A stretch of 7,234 nt of DNA from an uncultured Trueperaceae bacterium (GTDB lineage Bacteria > Deinococcota > Deinococci > Deinococcales > Trueperaceae). The notes below the pieces were generated by a model that was not told where the DNA came from, ran no database searches, and was given only the letters and a program-made list of their open reading frames with translations. Of this stretch, positions 5,601 to 7,234 are shown piece after piece. The stretch is taken from NCBI GenBank assembly GCA_937907415.1, contig CALCHY010000051.1:1-7234 (forward strand), read 5' to 3'. Both the position numbers and the translations under genes were made by a program. Position 1 is the stretch's first letter; each line of letters starts with the position of its first letter.

Positions 5601-6344
5601 ATGAAGCATCTCACACGCGTCGTCGCCTTTGTTGCACTGATCGCCCTGGCCGCTTGCGGTCAGGCCCCACCGATCGAACCGCAAGCGCAGAGCATCGCCG
5701 GTACGGTGGTTAGCCCTGACCCGACCGTCAAGTTCCAAGGCGCCGCCCTGCTCATGTTGGATCCGGACGCGTTGGCACCGGCCGACGTCATCGAGATAGT
5801 CCCTGGCGCCTACTCCAGCGCCATGACGCCGATCGCTGCCGACGGCAGCTTCGAGCTACCACTGCCAACGGCTGAAGAGCTGCCCGCGAACCTACTACAG
5901 CCCGCCACAGGGTTCATTCGCGCCGTCGATAGTACCTGCGAGCTAGCGGCGTCCGTGCCGAGCGCCAAAGTCACCCCGTACCTCGTCGGCGCTGGCCCCG
6001 CGATGATCGTTCCAGCCGTGTACGTCATGGGAATCTTTGGGTCCGCGCTAACCGTCGTCACGCCCACGGCGATCGACTTCGACGATCCTGGCCTGGAAAT
6101 CTACGACCTGCAGATGGTCTCCTGGCTCTACGCCGACGCCGACGTGGCCGTGACTAGTCCGGATGGTGGCTGCATCACTGGCTCTCAGCCGCTGGTCGTA
6201 GACCTCGACCTCGAAAAGGGTTGGAACCAAGTAGTGCTGAGTTTCGTAACCGAACCGGGTACGGTCCCGGCCGTGGTTACCGAGATGAACGTCTCCAACG
6301 GTACCTTCGAGGACCTGTACTTCAATGCTGTCGGCAGCCTGTAG
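5601..6344 (+). CDS. predicted lipoprotein of unknown function
   Basis: I do not recognise a family. The 247-residue protein starts with a lipoprotein signal peptide: MKH, a hydrophobic stretch, and lipobox LAAC at 16-19. C19 would be lipidated and the protein anchored on the outside of a membrane. The following Pro/Gln-rich linker (about 20-30) leads to IAGTVVSPDPTVKFQGAALLMLD and AADGSFELPLP, a pattern typical of beta-sandwich (transthyretin/CarboxypepD_reg-like) domains; this is a resemblance only. The rest is low in charge and rich in Val, Ala, Pro and Thr, suggesting all-beta structure, with EKGWNQVVLSFV near residue 206. C113 and C191 could form a disulfide. The ATG at 5601 is chosen over an in-frame ATG-less extension from 5556 (TTG) because GGAGG at 5589-5593 is well spaced, the signal peptide starts there, and 5556 falls inside the terminator. 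It probably forms its own transcription unit, but no clear promoter is visible. Confidence 0.8.
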   Translation: MKHLTRVVAFVALIALAACGQAPPIEPQAQSIAGTVVSPDPTVKFQGAALLMLDPDALAPADVIEIVPGAYSSAMTPIAADGSFELPLPTAEELPANLLQPATGFIRAVDSTCELAASVPSAKVTPYLVGAGPAMIVPAVYVMGIFGSALTVVTPTAIDFDDPGLEIYDLQMVSWLYADADVAVTSPDGGCITGSQPLVVDLDLEKGWNQVVLSFVTEPGTVPAVVTEMNVSNGTFEDLYFNAVGSL

Positions 6345-6401
6345 GCCAGGCGCCCGGCATGTTCCCCGTAGGCTTCGGGTCTTAGCAATCACGTGTGTAC
6401 G

Positions 6402-6438
6402 GACCGGCTCTGGCGGGCACTTCCCGCCAGAGCCGGTC
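6402..6438. terminator. long perfect inverted repeat between convergent genes, probable bidirectional terminator
   Basis: Arms 6402-6417 and 6423-6438 (GACCGGCTCTGGCGGG and its exact complement) form a 16-bp perfect stem with a 5-base loop CACTT; a G-U, a C-G and an A-T pair can extend it outward. It sits 57 bases after the lipoprotein stop and 61 bases before the dikinase stop, on the opposite strand, so it is placed to stop transcription from both sides. Neither flank has a proper T-run (TGTTGG on the plus side, GTACACACG on the minus side), so it may act mainly as a 3' mRNA-protecting stem or roadblock. The rest of 6345-6499 shows nothing else I can support. Confidence 0.75.
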
Positions 6439-6499
6439 TGTTGGCATGGCGCGCGGCGAACCTAATGGGCGTACGAGCGCGCGCCTAGACCCCGCCAGC

Positions 6500-7234
6500 T
6501 CAGGTCAGCACCACACCCTTCCCCACGTCGTTGCCGCTCGCCGCGGCCTGCGCGCCCGCCTTCAGCTGCGGACCGTACTTCAGTGCCGCATGCGCCGCGG
6601 CCAAGCGCGCGATGGGCACCCGGAACGGCGAGCAGCTCACGTAGTCGAGGCCGTAGCGGTGGCACAGGTGGATGGAGGCCGGGTCGCCGCCGTGCTCGCC
6701 GCAGATGCCGACCTCGAGGTCGGGGCGGACGGCGCGCCCGCGTTGCGTGCCGATCTCCATGAGCTTGCCGACCCCGGCGGCATCGATGGTGGCGAACGGG
6801 TTCTCCTCGAGGATGCCGTGCTCGAGGTAGTACATCAGGAAGCCTTTCTCAGCGTCGTCGCGTGAGATGCCGAAGGCCGTCTGGGTGAGGTCGTTGGTGC
6901 CGAAGCTGAAGAACTCGGCCTCGGCGGCCAGCTCGTCGGCGATCAGGGCCGCGCGCGGGACCTCGATCATGGTCCCGAAGTGGTAATCGACTTCCATGCG
7001 CTGCTCGGCCATTACGAGCTTGGCTTCCTCCACTAGGGCGCGCTTCTGGCTGCGCAGCTCGTTCATGTGGCTGACCAGCGGGATCATCACTTCAGGCCGC
7101 ACGGCTCCGCCCTCGCGTTTGACGGCGCAGGCGGCTTCGAAGATGGCCCTGACCTGCATGCGGGTGAGTTCGGGGATGAGTATCCCCAAGCGCACGCCGC
7201 GCGTGCCCAGCATGGGGTTCGCCTCGCGCAGCTC
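6500..7234 (-). CDS. ppdK: pyruvate, phosphate dikinase, C-terminal part (partial at the right edge)
   Basis: The reading frame continues off the window through [18 protein letters not shown], so only the last 244 residues or so of a protein usually near 870-900 residues are present. They are the C-terminal PEP/pyruvate-binding TIM barrel. Visible signatures are [31 protein letters not shown], the catalytic-cysteine segment [10 protein letters not shown] (Cys codon at 6701-6703) and the very conserved [19 protein letters not shown]. The enzyme interconverts ATP + pyruvate + phosphate with AMP + PEP + pyrophosphate in the cytoplasm, linking glycolysis and gluconeogenesis. CSPFRVP plus GEHGGDP separate it from PEP synthase and enzyme I of the PTS. 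The C-terminus extends normally to ...GKGVVLT and TGA. It converges on the lipoprotein gene and has no obvious link to the transporter operon. Confidence 0.95.
   Translation of the reverse strand, partial: ELREANPMLGTRGVRLGILIPELTRMQVRAIFEAACAVKREGGAVRPEVMIPLVSHMNELRSQKRALVEEAKLVMAEQRMEVDYHFGTMIEVPRAALIADELAAEAEFFSFGTNDLTQTAFGISRDDAEKGFLMYYLEHGILEENPFATIDAAGVGKLMEIGTQRGRAVRPDLEVGICGEHGGDPASIHLCHRYGLDYVSCSPFRVPIARLAAAHAALKYGPQLKAGAQAAASGNDVGKGVVLT

Noticed and set aside
6395..6865. 156-residue plus-strand open frame over the dikinase gene
   Set aside because: It runs through the inverted repeat and antisense to the conserved dikinase C-terminus.

Overview
The window is GC-rich bacterial chromosome (estimated by eye at about 65% G+C, with strong G/C bias at third codon positions). 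It is densely coding and shows no sign of insertion sequences, phage, CRISPR or RNA genes. The lineage cannot be fixed from the sequence alone. The solute-binding protein has a classical signal peptide without a lipobox, which fits a diderm better than a Gram-positive. The enolase-superfamily gene is of the N-acylamino acid racemase type known from Deinococcus and actinomycetes. A Deinococcota-like (for example Trueperaceae-like) origin is a low-confidence inference.

Layout: 1-90 holds what may be the last 29 codons of an upstream plus-strand gene. From 139 to 185 an imperfect 18-bp-arm dyad containing two copies of the palindrome CTTGCAAG straddles the TTG start of an RpiR/MurR-type regulator (169-1023). 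This leads a tightly packed operon: regulator, peptide-type ABC solute-binding protein (1020-2534, ATGA overlap), an intercistronic GC-rich hairpin (2545-2578), DppB-like permease (2614-3528), DppC-like permease (3528-4376, 1-nt overlap), and an enolase-superfamily racemase/OSBS-like enzyme (4385-5497). A hairpin followed by five T's (5536-5569) ends the operon. A separate lipoprotein gene of unknown function follows (5601-6344). A long perfect inverted repeat (6402-6438) then separates it from the convergent 3' part of pyruvate, phosphate dikinase (minus strand, stop at 6500, running off the right edge).

Reading of the operon: the binding protein and two permeases would import a peptide-like or N-acylated amino compound. 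The racemase/epimerase-type enzyme would act on it or on a breakdown product, and the SIS-domain regulator would sense a related metabolite and control its own operon through the dyad. No ATPase subunits are encoded here, so the transporter must borrow them from another locus or from outside the window. The pairing of an RpiR regulator and a Dpp-type importer with an N-succinyl/N-acyl-amino-acid-racemase-type enolase is the most interesting biology in the window. The substrate is not determined by anything visible.
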